Source: Phytophthora hibernalis
Lineage: Eukaryota > Oomycota > Peronosporomycetes > Peronosporales > Peronosporaceae
NCBI GenBank assembly: GCA_012656075.1
Contig: JAAKBF010000120.1
Location: 124,001-188,000, forward strand
Length of the DNA: 64,000 nt
Direction: 5' to 3'
The first letter of the stretch is position 1. Every line of letters begins with the position of its first letter. The notes below the pieces were generated by a model. The model did not search any database and was not told where the DNA came from. It saw only the letters and a list, made by a program, of their open reading frames with translations. This document shows, one piece after another, positions 35,101 to 44,667 of this stretch. A program made the position numbers and the translations under genes.

Positions 35101-35561
35101 CGAGGGTAAAAATGACGTAGTCTCCTATATCACGTTTGACAACCACAGCAAGATCCACTGCGAAGCTGTTCCTCTTGGTGACACGTTGAACATCAAGATT
35201 CCCTTTTCTGGATTCGGAACTTCATTCGAGGAGGGTCTGCGAGCTACAAATGAGGTTTTGTCACGCAACGATTTCGAAAAGTACAAGCCCGTGCTCATTT
35301 TTTCTCGGACGGCCAGCCACGGGACCCTAAGATGGGTATTGCACTTGCCCAGCACATCCACAACACGTACACAAAGTATGACCTGAAGGCTTTTGTCGTT
35401 GGCTTTGGACACGTGAATTTGCCTTTGCTCAAGGATATGGCGGCGGCAATGGGGGTGAGTATCGTCACGTGGTGAATGGCAGTGAATTGCGAGTGGAGTT
35501 CCAGAAGATAGTAGCAGTTATGCGCAAGAATGACGCGAGTCTCGCACTCATGGACACGTGA
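29164..35561 (+). CDS. Giant VLIG/GBP-like GTPase with Cys/His-rich region and C-terminal VWA domain
   Basis: One gene of about 2,130 codons after frame correction. N-terminal region (29164-31890) has no named domain, but AWLGDSLFEPDRIRDTSTYV and LRFLMSLCSNVTCCLS look conserved. G domain at about 32280-33000: P-loop SMGKQSTGKSFFLNHL, switch region ARCTDGAWMSL, DFEGLGS for G3, and LSVKDVN near the G4 position, as in dynamin-superfamily VLIG/GBP proteins. About 33530-34560 is rich in CxxC and H, for example CLHQCFMKECKNICGEKDHF and CNVRCPSCSYYCNKPHGHMG. The VWA domain (34980-35500) has the metal site HNIFVLDSSGSMHG with FSDGQPRD further on. The frame changes many times; at the 3' end, T6 at 35298 and G5 at 35451 each need one base, after which the reading ends at the TGA at 35559-35561. 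A perfect inverted repeat at 34576-34660 breaks it between the Cys-rich and VWA parts. Start codon uncertain. Confidence 0.7.
34576..34660. repeat. Perfect 39-bp inverted repeat with 7-base spacer inside the GTPase-VWA gene
   Basis: Left arm 34576-34614 and right arm 34622-34660 are exact reverse complements; the spacer is CCGCGAC. The left arm is in frame with the Cys/His-rich region (SHDHFLHTADNEDG). The right arm is its mirror image and introduces a stop, so the right arm looks like an inverted duplication. Confidence 0.95.
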
Positions 35562-36073
35562 ATGGATGAGTTTGACCGGTTGGACGAGGTTGCCGAACCT
35601 TGATTTGATTGGGTTGAGCATGGCATTGCTGTAGCTGTGGTGGATAACATTGCCCGAAGGAAGAATAATGATTGCAGCAATAAAAATACTCTTCCGGCTT
35701 CCTTAGGTGATCCTAACGAGTTTCTTGCCTCGCCATGATCATCTGTATTTCTGCTCTCAGTTATATTGTTGCATACGCTGGAGGTCTTCTCTCTAGCCCA
35801 CCAGTTAGCACCGCACTATTTCCGCGACGCCGTACTCCTCGCTCAACTGAAAAGCCAGCCAAATTACACACGAAGTCCGTACCGACGCCTCAGACAACAC
35901 TTCCTTCTTCATGATTGGGGTCGTCTCCGGAAACCCGAAAAATTCCTTCAAGCACCCCAAAAAACGGCACATCCAACGCAAATTTTCTCATTCGCAGGTA
36001 AACTTACACGGCGATGTAGTGAAGATAAAATCAAGGCCAAAAACAATTTTCAAGCATTGTCGGAGCTGGTTGC
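35562..36073. other. Intergenic; weak coding-like stretch before the left inverted repeat
   Basis: A plus frame at about 35860-36000 reads RTDASDNTSFFMIGVVSGNP and ends at a possible donor (CAG/GTAAAC). It may belong to the same gene remnant as the inverted repeat that follows. No domain recognised. Confidence 0.35.
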
Positions 36074-36236
36074 TCTTATGCATTGCCGACTGTGACAGCG
36101 GGCGGTGAAAACGGTGGTATTTGCGAAAACATCCAACGATACTATGACGTCGCCAGTATGTTTGGCCCTGACTTAGATATGGCGCATGCGATCGATTCCC
36201 GGGTATAGTTATAATACTTCAGCTGATTCTTGCTTG
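36074..36236 (+). repeat. Left copy of a 160-bp inverted repeat (coding-like)
   Basis: About 93 percent identical by eye to the reverse complement of 39509-39671. It reads PTVTAGGENGGICENIQRYY and on to MFGPDLDMAHAIDS in one frame before stops, so it is a degraded protein-coding fragment. Family unknown. Confidence 0.8.
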
Positions 36237-36502
36237 GGTCTTTCAGCATCAGTCGAAGGTTTGATGTTACTCGATTCTCATGTTGAAAAACTCTTACAAA
36301 CCTTTTTCTCTTTGCAGTACATGTACAACACCATCGAAACCCAAGAAACTTACTTCGATTACCAAAAGAAACGAAGTTTTCTTGATGAGCAGCGACGGCG
36401 TCGTTTGCTTATATTACGAAAAGACCAAAAGAATAATGAAAATACGAGTATTGTGCTGAAAATTCAACGACGTTGCGTGCGACTCGTCGTCTTTAGTCGT
36501 AC

Positions 36503-36519
36503 TCCATTTCAGTTTTTCC
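36503..36519 (+). promoter_or_regulatory. Oomycete-type initiator (INR-FPR-like) for the GyrI-like gene
   Basis: TCCATTTCAGTTTTTCC lies 5 bases before the ATG at 36524 and fits the oomycete core promoter pattern of a CATTT initiator followed by a short T-rich flanking element. Confidence 0.5.
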
Positions 36520-36523
36520 GACG

Positions 36524-37045
36524 ATGTCGGAGTGTGAAGCTGTAGCAATCGCCGCGATCAAGGCTGCTGGGAAGCCTCCAGTAGTCAAGAATCTCCCGGA
36601 AGTGCGAGTGTTGGCTCTACGTGCTATCATCACCAACTACCGAGCACAACGAACGCTTTGGGACCAAGTCCTCGCATTCTCCAGAGCCCATGGCCTCGCT
36701 ATCGCGGGACCGTGCCTGACGATTTACTACGACCAAGGATACAAGGAAAAGGACGTCGACGCTGAGGTGTGTCTCCCAATCGCGAAACACGCTCAGGTCA
36801 ATGAAGAACCATATTCAATGGCACCTGTTACAGTTCGTACCTTGTCATCCGTGGCGCGAGCTGCTTCGCTGGTTCACTTAGGGTCGTACGATGAACTGAA
36901 TCTGTCCTACCGTAACCTGTACGAATGGATAGGAAGAGAAGGGCTTCGCCCCAACGCGCCCGTGCGAGAGGTGTGTCTCCGCATGGATAGCGAAGATACG
37001 AGCGAGAAGTCTTTCGTCACCGAAATCCAGCAACCTGTTGCGTAA
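36524..37045 (+). CDS. GyrI-like effector-binding domain protein
   Basis: Intact 173-residue intronless gene from the ATG at 36524 to the TAA at 37043-37045. It has the GyrI/BmrR C-terminal (AraC effector-binding) fold pattern: an early LPEVRVLALRAII strand, LWDQVLAFSRAHGLAIAGP, then CLTIYYDQGYKEKDVDAEVC, and later PVTVRTLSSVARAASLVHLG with a final SFVTEIQQPV. In bacteria such domains bind small hydrophobic compounds and sit behind a DNA-binding domain; here it stands alone, so a small-molecule binding or sequestering role is likely but unproven. Found between the two inverted repeats; the lack of introns and the mostly bacterial family raise the possibility of transfer. The frame is clean, unlike most neighbours. 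Confidence 0.8.
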   Translation: MSECEAVAIAAIKAAGKPPVVKNLPEVRVLALRAIITNYRAQRTLWDQVLAFSRAHGLAIAGPCLTIYYDQGYKEKDVDAEVCLPIAKHAQVNEEPYSMAPVTVRTLSSVARAASLVHLGSYDELNLSYRNLYEWIGREGLRPNAPVREVCLRMDSEDTSEKSFVTEIQQPVA

Positions 37046-38363
37046 TGTTCATGCGGTGAAGTGCGATAAGCATTGGGGAAACAAAAGAGCAAGGTCGCAC
37101 ACAGCACATGAAAATGAAGTTGGATCCAGTTGCACTAAGCTCTGCCCACTAAAACGCCTCGAAATAGGATATTAGCGGCATCGAATTAACATATTCGACT
37201 TCTTTGTGAGCTACTTGGAGTGCTTCAAAATCAAAAAGTTGCAATCTTGGTGTTACATCAACTTGCATGGTCCAAGAAAACTTTACCTTGACTTTGAGGG
37301 TTTGCAACCCGACCTGCCTACGGGTAAATTAATGGATTCATGTTGAAAAGACTGTTTCAGGAAATCGCGATCATCAATTTGACTTGCGTTGTGTTGAAAT
37401 GAAGTTAGCTCACGAGTTGTAATTTTGAAGTGTGCGATTGCTGCCAAAATACGAAGCAAGACCCACCAAGGTGACGCCACCTTTGAGTGTACTCGGCGTA
37501 AATTCACAGTCCATCTTTTAGCGATTGCTAAGCTTTCTCCTCACGCGGCTATCGTCGGCTATCTCAAAATGGAGGGATGCGAGTAAAATATAATCGGTCA
37601 CTGGATTGTTAAGCAGTACTTCAGTATTTTCATATTGACGGACAGTGAAGTTATCTCTCGCTAATTGTGTTTCTCCTTTTCGTCGGCATTTCATCACTGT
37701 AATGCGGGCGTCATTGACCTTGAACGACTACTTCGGTTTTCTTGTCGCTGGGCGTCGTCAACAAGTAGTGACGCAGTCTTCTCACTTGCACCTTGTTGAA
37801 CTGCTTGTTTTTAGTTCCAGTAGTAGAAGAATAAAGCTGCTTGCCCGCACTCGGCACACCATCTACATGTAGTACATTCACGGCCCCATCGACGAGAGCC
37901 TGAACATTTTACTCCGATACTTAATCTCGCCAAGCTTTGCTGCCGAATCACGCCGATGCTGCATGCCAGAAGTGTCCTTCATATCTCCTCCTTCGTCACT
38001 TTCCGTCATCCTCGCGTCGTCTTTCTTAGCTAGGAACAGCTCCGATTCATCGTCAGGAGACGCAAATTTCGTCATCTCCTTGTCGCTTTTTCAAGTTGCA
38101 TGCTACAATGAACACATTTTCGGTGCTACGTTCCATATTTCCTCGCATTGGTGTATATTCGAGAATGAGGAGAGAAATGATGAAAGTTTTTCAACATGAA
38201 AATCGGAACGTCAGTCACTACCTGTAGTGTGATTCTTGGCCGTTGACGTATCCTATTTTTTGTTGTGTAAGTCGTGGGAAAGCCATCAAACCATAAAGTG
38301 AAAGTGCCATAGACTGATAGAAAATGACACACCTCGATCCCATTGTTCCTTGCTCATTTCGTG
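37046..38363. other. Intergenic between the GyrI-like and cystatin-like genes
   Basis: About 1.3 kb. Short frames at 37645-37872 and 37878-38199 show no motif. The last bases before the cystatin ATG include GCTCATTTCGTG, a possible initiator. Confidence 0.4.
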
Positions 38364-38708
38364 ATGAGGGTGCTGGAGTTGTTGCTGCTGGTAGCGTTTC
38401 AGTTTGTTGTTGTTGCGAACGCTGATGCGTTGCTGCTTGGAGGATGGTCTCGTGCGGCGATCACGCCATATAGTCGTCGAGTTTTGGCGAGGGCGTTGTT
38501 GTCAACAAATGTCTGTGTGAATGCGATTTTATCACTGCAAACTCAAGTGGTCGCAGGAATGAACTACGAATTTCGGATCAATGGGTGTCGTGTTGGGCAG
38601 GGTGGAAACTGTGCTAGGTCATCGTGCAAGTCGCCGCATCGGTTTGTAGTTCGAGTGTTTGACCAGCCGTGGACACACACAACAGACGTGTCAGTCTCGG
38701 AAGCTTGA
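38364..38708 (+). CDS. Secreted cystatin-like cysteine protease inhibitor (EPIC-type)
   Basis: 114 residues from the ATG at 38364. The first 20 or so residues (MRVLELLLLVAFQFVVVANA) form a classic signal peptide. The mature part has the three cystatin contacts in order: an N-terminal glycine (LLLGGWS), the central QVVAG loop (LQTQVVAGMNYEF) and a late PW pair (FDQPWTHTT). Two cysteine pairs are visible (NVCVN, GCRVGQGGNCARSSCK). In Phytophthora, extracellular cystatin-like proteins block plant apoplastic papain-like proteases during infection; that this one does so is inferred from the family. An in-frame TTG at 38343 gives a longer frame, but the ATG directly before the signal peptide is the natural start. 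Lies inside the inverted-repeat-bounded segment. Confidence 0.85.
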   Translation: MRVLELLLLVAFQFVVVANADALLLGGWSRAAITPYSRRVLARALLSTNVCVNAILSLQTQVVAGMNYEFRINGCRVGQGGNCARSSCKSPHRFVVRVFDQPWTHTTDVSVSEA

Positions 38709-39508
38709 CGAGGAGTCGAAATCGCTTGTAAGACAACGGAACAACGACTCTTGTTAGTTGTTTTCAAGACAGTTTCTCCTACTCTAAGCGAATAAATGCA
38801 ATTGGCCGTACACATTTCAGGTTCACAGGATCAGGTGAAGTTCCCTGACTATGACTCGAACTTCTTGCAGCCCTGATGTGATCAATATGCGAAGTGGAGC
38901 CATTCCTGAGCAAGTTGAGTAATTGATGCACGAAGAAATCGACCCAACAGACTTGTCTGGAAGTGCTCCGCAACCCATGTGCTGGTGGTGGTTCCGCTGT
39001 GGTTCGAGAGAAATTTATTTCCACCAGGTGTCGCTGGAATCACATACCCATTCGTTGATGTGGCTCAAGGACAATACTCGAGAAAGCGACGCGTCTTGAA
39101 ATATTGAAGGAAGTATCTTTCAGGAATTTGGTGCGATATGAAGTACATGTAGTATCTCTTCTCATCTTGATAGTATACTTAAGTACCTACCATGTACACA
39201 TACCTGTTCTTCCCTTGTACAAAAGTGTGATCACTCTTGATAATAATCCCCAGCTAGTGTGCAAATACGTCGTTGAGTATATTGGATTCACACGTTTCTT
39301 TATGCTCTAATCGTGGCTGGTGTACTGTACAGATGATGGCTCGGATACAGTTGAAAGAAATTCTTAACCGTTTGCAGACGATCCCAGCGACGATGAAGGA
39401 AATATGATCAGACACCCTGCAATTGTTCATGTTTCATGTTCTAGAAACCGCTATAAATCAACTAACTTTTTATCAGAATGAAAATGAAGATATCAATGGA
39501 TCATACCA
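38709..39508. other. Intergenic, no recognised gene
   Basis: A plus frame near 38870-39060 reads CSPDVINMRSGAIPEQVE, then a stop, then LMHEEIDPTDLSGSA, a possible coding remnant. Nothing nameable. Confidence 0.35.
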
Positions 39509-39671
39509 AAGCAAGAATCAGCTGAAGTATTATAACTATACCCGGAATCGATCGCATGCGCCATATCTAAGTCAGGACCAAACAATCTGGCGACGTCATA
39601 GTATCGTTGGATGCTTTCGCAAATACCACAGTTTTCACCGCCCGCTGTCACAGTCGGCATCGCATAAGAAA
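39509..39671 (-). repeat. Right copy of the 160-bp inverted repeat, with an open 55-codon reading
   Basis: Reverse complement of 36074-36236 with about ten differences by eye. On the minus strand from about 39661 it is open for 55 codons (start MPTVTAGGENCGICESIQR, end DSCFGMIH) and keeps a CxxC that the left copy has lost. No known domain. Confidence 0.75.
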
Positions 39672-39808
39672 CGTCACACTCGAACTGGTATGGTTCAAAG
39701 CCTCAAAATGGTCGGCGGACTACGTGACGTTATTATATCAAAAGTTGCAGTATCTTTCTTTTAGCTGCAAGTTTTGCTGGTACATGTATTTTTTCGGAAC
39801 TATCTTAG

Positions 39809-39812
39809 TTAA
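39809..39812. repeat. TTAA target site duplication, left of piggyBac element
   Basis: TTAA followed directly by CCCCTCCGTTACCA. Confidence 0.85.
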
Positions 39813-42800
39813 CCCCTCCGTTACCAGAAATCTGGTGCTGGAACAGCCTATTTACCGTCGTAACTTACGACTTATATTTTGTCTTGAGCTTTGTATTGAG
39901 ACGACCCGTCCACACCATGATACATGAGAAGAGGGGTATAGTATTTCAGAGGTTTTCCGATCCGTCGCCGTATGACTTACGACTTAGACGACCCGTTGTG
40001 AATCCAAAAGCCGCCACTTACGACTTCCACCTCAAAAATGTTTCCCGCAAGGAAACCACATGCCGATATGCAAATGAAAGTCAACATAAAATGAACTTGT
40101 ATCAATTATGTTCAAGAATGGTGATTCAAACTGCTGACTCCTTCCCTTCATCATCGGCCTCATCTCCATCGTCTTGGTTGCGGAGGAGTTCGCGGCGCGT
40201 GGGCTTGCGAGGACCAACCTTCGCCGAACGACGCAAAACAACGCGCTTGCCCAGTGACTCTGGAATCGACGATCCGCATTCAAAGTCCTCGTGCCAAATT
40301 TGATAGCAGGTCTTTGGAAGGCCTTGGTACATTCGACGCGACTTGGGGCACAGGAAGCACTTAGCGTCAGGTCGCGAGCAGTCCTCACAATAGTAGGTAG
40401 TTTGGTACGACTTCTTGCGGTCGCCGCGTAAGAGCACGCAAACCTTGCAGGAACGTTGTCGACGTTATTGGACGCCGGACACTGTCACCCAGTCGTCGAA
40501 CTGAAGGTGGATGTGACCGGCCGGGCGACGGCGCTTACGACCATGTGTCACCGACGATGGCGTCAACTCTGCGGCCTTAATGAAATCTTCAGCTTCTAGC
40601 TGAAGCAGCTGCTTGTGGAGGAGAACATACCAGTCCCCACGGTCTTTAGGCACGAGGTGCTTGCGTAGAGAGGTATACTTGTGCGTGAGATAAGCGTTTA
40701 TCAGCGCCATATCCAGCAACCCTATGAATTGGGACTTGTAATATTTTTGAAACCGAAACGCTGTCTGCAGCGAGTACGACTGGAGGCGGAGTTGGTCATG
40801 AACATCAACTCCGCCCATCCAGCGCTGGTAGTCGGTTACGAGCTTCGGGCACTTGAATGTAGCTGAACCCACCCCTTTGATATTGCGATGGATTGAATCT
40901 TCAGTCATCCCTGGTCCTGTTGCCAGGTAGTGAACCGGCAGGGTCCCACCAATGGCACGCCACCATGGTCGAGGTGGCAGCGGATCGCGAGTAAGTGAAG
41001 GATCCCCGCTCAATTGCGCGAGGCCTTGTCTTGCGGCGCTCAACAACACGCGCGTCGTAGCCCAGTCGGTTGATCTGGATCGTCCCCAAAATGTAGATAC
41101 ACATCGACAGTAGCTGGATAGCTAGGGCCACCGACGTATAAAAGCGGTCGACCACAACTAACCGGAAGCGTGGGGGCTGGTCTTGAAGCACAATCTTCAT
41201 GTTCCGAATTACTGCTGCGGCTCCTGTTTTATTGTTGAATGCCTCCTGCTCAGTTTCGGTCTTTCTTGCTTACCCACATACACCTCAAATCTGTCACGGC
41301 AAGTTACGACATAGCAATGTCAGATAAATCAATACAACATAACTTGCGACTTCGTATTTTTTCAAAAAAACGTACCGATGGCAATATGCGGTCAAAGAGT
41401 CGCACACCATGAACATCTTCGACCCATACCGGTGTGGCTTGTCTGGCATAAACATGCGGGTGTTGTTGCGCTTTGATGTCGCTGGAAGCACACCCTTGTC
41501 GAATGAAAACTTACTCGGAATTGACCAACCGGAAAGGAAACGTGACTGCAGTACATCAACGACCGAACGCAGCTTCCACAGCTTGTCTCGCACGCGGGGA
41601 GCGTCGTTATTCACGAAGTGTAAGTCTCGAAGTATCGATGTGCATCCGTTGCGCGCCATATATCTACCGAAGTTGCCGGCTGGCATGGCGCCATCGACAC
41701 CCATTGCCCAATGCCGCGAAAACCGACGCGTCATGGGGCTCAGCATTCTGGCTATAAACAACCATATCACGTGCAGCAACTTGTGAGGTTCATACAGTAG
41801 CTCCGCGCGCAAGCGCCGCTCGATCTGTTTGACTGTCTCCACCGTTGCAGCGTGCCATTTTCTCTGCTTCTCCCGAACGCGCTGAGCACTAGCACGCAAC
41901 GATTGCTTCTTGTAGCGATTAGTCTCCTTGGTAATCTCCATCCACAAGGTCCTTGGCACGAAGTAAAAAACAACAGCATCGGTGAGTCCGCAACATCCTC
42001 GAGCTCCGCCTCGGCGCAGCAGCATAGGGTGACAGATGTAGGTACTCTTCCCACACTGTCTCGAAGTCAGACGACACAGGCCCCATTCATGTTCGCGAAG
42101 TGCCGTCTGGTCCATCGCTTCCAGTGTCATCTTTCCCCCAAAGATTTAATAAAGGCATCGTCCCTTAGTGCAATCTCCTCATCCGACTCCACCTCATCGT
42201 CGGGGTACTCGCGTGGCTCGACATCTTCATCTCCACTGTTGTCAAAACTGCTCTCAATACCACTCGATCCCACAAATTCATAGTCATCAGAAACATCTTC
42301 ATCACCCAGCAAATTCACATCATTCGCAGCGACGACGATTCGGTCTTCATCCTCCTCTACTGCATCAACCCCACTCGCCTCGCCACCTTCGTCATCTACT
42401 GTCTCTGTATTAGACTCAGCCACCGAAAGAAGCCGCTGGAACGCGCCCACAACGAACTCACGATTGGCCTCCTCCGTATTCAGTTCACTCGAGTCGCTGT
42501 CTGGTCTGAACATCGCATCAATTGTGCTGGCTGACAGAGCGACGGACGTGTCGATCTGCGAGGCCGTCGCAGTCTCACTCATCGTGACATCTTGGCTGGC
42601 AGTTACCTCCTTCTCTGTCTCGCCATTCATTACGCTGTCAGACGAATCACTCGCGCTCAACAGGCCTGACTGAAACGCAAACGCCACAACTGTATGCTCG
42701 CCATGAAACGACTCTCCACTCGGCGACGTGTAAGTCCAATCATTAGCAAGGCCAGAAGGCCGCTTGCTCCTCCACCCCACCGCACGAAGCTGTCGCCACA

Positions 42801-43143
42801 GGTGCGTGACGTCGGTGGAGCACACTGCATCTGCGACCACCGACTCTCTTGTCGTCGAGCTGGACCGGATGCGTGCCATCGGGCAAATTCTGAAATGAGG
42901 TCTTGGCCACTCATCCAAACCCACCACCCATCATCAAAGCTCTTCAAACCAAACCTCACCCTTTCTCTGTCATGTCCGCATTTGACCTCTCCCAGCTTAT
43001 ATATATGTGTCGTTGGATTTGACTTGAATAAAGTATTGAGTCGGATTTTTCGAGCCATTTTCTAGTTGGAGTCTGAATGAACGTCGTAACTTACGACGTT
43101 TGCCCTCCACGAAGTCGGAAGTTACGATGTTGGTAACGGAGGG
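39813..43143 (-). mobile_element. piggyBac-type DNA transposon, complete with TTAA duplications
   Basis: About 3.3 kb bounded by TTAA at 39809-39812 and 43144-43147, with 13-base terminal inverted repeats CCCTCCGTTACCA / TGGTAACGGAGGG (the left end has one extra C). Both subterminal zones are rich in the motif CGTAACTTACGAC and variants (39860-40025 and 43083-43128), probably transposase-binding sites. It carries a single transposase gene on the minus strand. Confidence 0.9.
40126..42879 (-). CDS. piggyBac transposase (DDE_Tnp_1_7), frame-broken
   Basis: N-terminal acidic region (42879-42130), then the catalytic domain. Acidic residues expected for piggyBac are all seen: the first in SKFSFDKGVLPATSKRN (usually DE, here DK), the second in RLVVVDRFYTSVALAIQ, the third in RWMGGVDVHDQLRL. 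The last exon holds the cysteine-rich end (TYYCEDCSRPDAKCFLC, FECGS) that binds transposon ends. An intron starts at the donor near 41377 (CHR/GTACGT). Breaks at a C run (42135-42139) and a T run (41262-41264) are repaired by one base, and another lies near 40950 (HWWD to PVHYL). An in-frame TAA at about 40465 before the cysteine-rich end is not explained by homopolymers. Start ATG taken at 42879 (MARIRSSSTTRESVV). Confidence 0.8.
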
Positions 43144-43147
43144 TTAA
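43144..43147. repeat. TTAA target site duplication, right of piggyBac element
   Basis: TTAA directly after TGGTAACGGAGGG. Confidence 0.85.
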
Positions 43148-43319
43148 AACGATCCGAGAAAACCTTTGGTGCTGTTGAGGGTTTTGTATCGTTTTGTAAC
43201 CCTACAGATAAAACGCTGTTTCGAAAGAAAAGTGAAATTGAGCATTTCCGTGACCATGGCATGTTGATGTGTTAGCTAGTCCGGCTCGAGTTTCGAGCTG
43301 GACGGAGCCCCATCCGTGT

Positions 43320-44340
43320 AGCCGGGCTAATACGAGACATTGCGCCTAGCGTCATTTGTTGGACCATTGAACTTGCAACCTTTTCGTTCATTCTGGTGTT
43401 CAGTTCGAACGCATCGGATGATCACCTCCCGAATAGCTTCATGGTGAGTCTGTCGATTCCAGCCGAGAACATCGGTGTGGCCCCACCGCTTATCATTTAA
43501 TGCGTTCCGAAACGCGTCGGGTCTGCTCAATTGATTCTGCTGCTGTCTTGATCGCGTCTCCGTGTATGTTCGCTTTAAGTATTGTACCGTAGCCAGTAGA
43601 GCAAAGTGCTTCATTGCTGCCAAACTGGCGGGTGGTCTGAGCTAGCTCCCACGCGGCTAGAACTGGACAAAACCATGAAGTTCCAGATCTGTGTAGTCTC
43701 CTTGTTTTCCCAGAGCCAGCTTGATCCGTTGTACTACCACGGAAATGCACGGAGACAGCTACTGCTGCATTGAGGCATTTTGTCGCTTGGTTATGAACTT
43801 GGTGTCGTTGACAAGAATTATGTACGACTTGGCTCGTTTTCCGTCTGCGAGGTATTCTGATTTTCTGAGTAGAAAGCAAAGTCCACGACCGCAGCCCCAG
43901 AGTACGCGGTCGTGGGTTGTTCGGAAGTGACATCGTGAGCGGATCTCTCGGAAAATGGAAAGCATGACTGTTTGCCTTTGTCGATAAGGTGGAGACAGAC
44001 TCTGCATCCGGCGCACGACGAATCTGTGTCCAGCTTGGAGTCCGAACGTGTAGCCTCGTTCGCGCATATGATACCAAGAAATGTGGCTGATCGCGGACAG
44101 CACGGTTTTGTGGAGATTGTTTTGCCAGGGTTGTGGTTGAGTACCAGCAGGGAATCGTGCGAGCTGATACGAGTGCCGTTATTCGTTTGCTGGAAGCCAC
44201 TTGTCGTAGCCGAGTGTTGCACACCAATCCGCCCATTTTTTTCCATGTGGCGGCATACTTCGGTCGTGATCCATCGACCATTGCGTAGGATTGAAGCTGT
44301 ATGAGAAGGTCGTGTGGATTTTGCGTAGCGCTTTGGGAAC
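43320..44340 (-). pseudogene. Tyrosine recombinase of a DIRS-like retrotransposon (3' part of a split element)
   Basis: On minus, in changing frames: SMPPHGKKWADWC, then SHISWYHMRERGYTFGLQAG, RRMQSLSPPYR, and then the recombinase core VLWGCGRGLCFLLRKSEYL with its first catalytic Arg. Further on come LHRSGTSWFCPVLAAWELA and GGATPMFSAGIDRLTMKLF. The catalytic box that should read HSLRSGG is corrupted (NALND), a stop follows LFGR, and the position of the catalytic Tyr reads N (ELNTRMN), so the enzyme is dead. The 5' end runs straight into the Copia 5' LTR at 44341. Beyond the Copia, the minus strand continues with RT/RNase H, giving the RT-RH-YR order of DIRS elements. Confidence 0.75.
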
Positions 44341-44648
44341 TGTATTGAGGGTTACCGGTTATTGATGGTTACCGGTTTGATACTGGCTATAAACCGTGAA
44401 CCGGTTATCCCGGACCGGTCCAATCCGAACCCACGATGATTATGATGATTACGGTAAGTTGATTACGGTCCCAATGATTGGACGAGTAAAATGATTGGAC
44501 GAACTAGTTAGAGTAACTCCGACAAATCAATCACTTTTGAATCTTCCTTCTACCTCCCAAGTGGTCAAGTGTCCTCGCTATGGGTTAGCCCAGTGTGCTC
44601 ACTCCTCCGATTCGTTCAAGCTACGCCCACGATCCATACCAATCAACA
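44341..44648 (+). repeat. 5' LTR of the Copia element
   Basis: 308 bases, begins TGTATTG and ends CAATCAACA. Matches 48682-48989 with roughly eighteen differences by eye. Contains repeated ACCGGTTA words. Confidence 0.9.
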
Positions 44649-44667
44649 GGTTATGATCTCAAGCACT

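Noticed and set aside
34631..35158. 175-codon minus-strand frame starting near the inverted repeat
   Set aside because: Opposite the VWA domain; its opening comes from the mirrored arm of the foldback.
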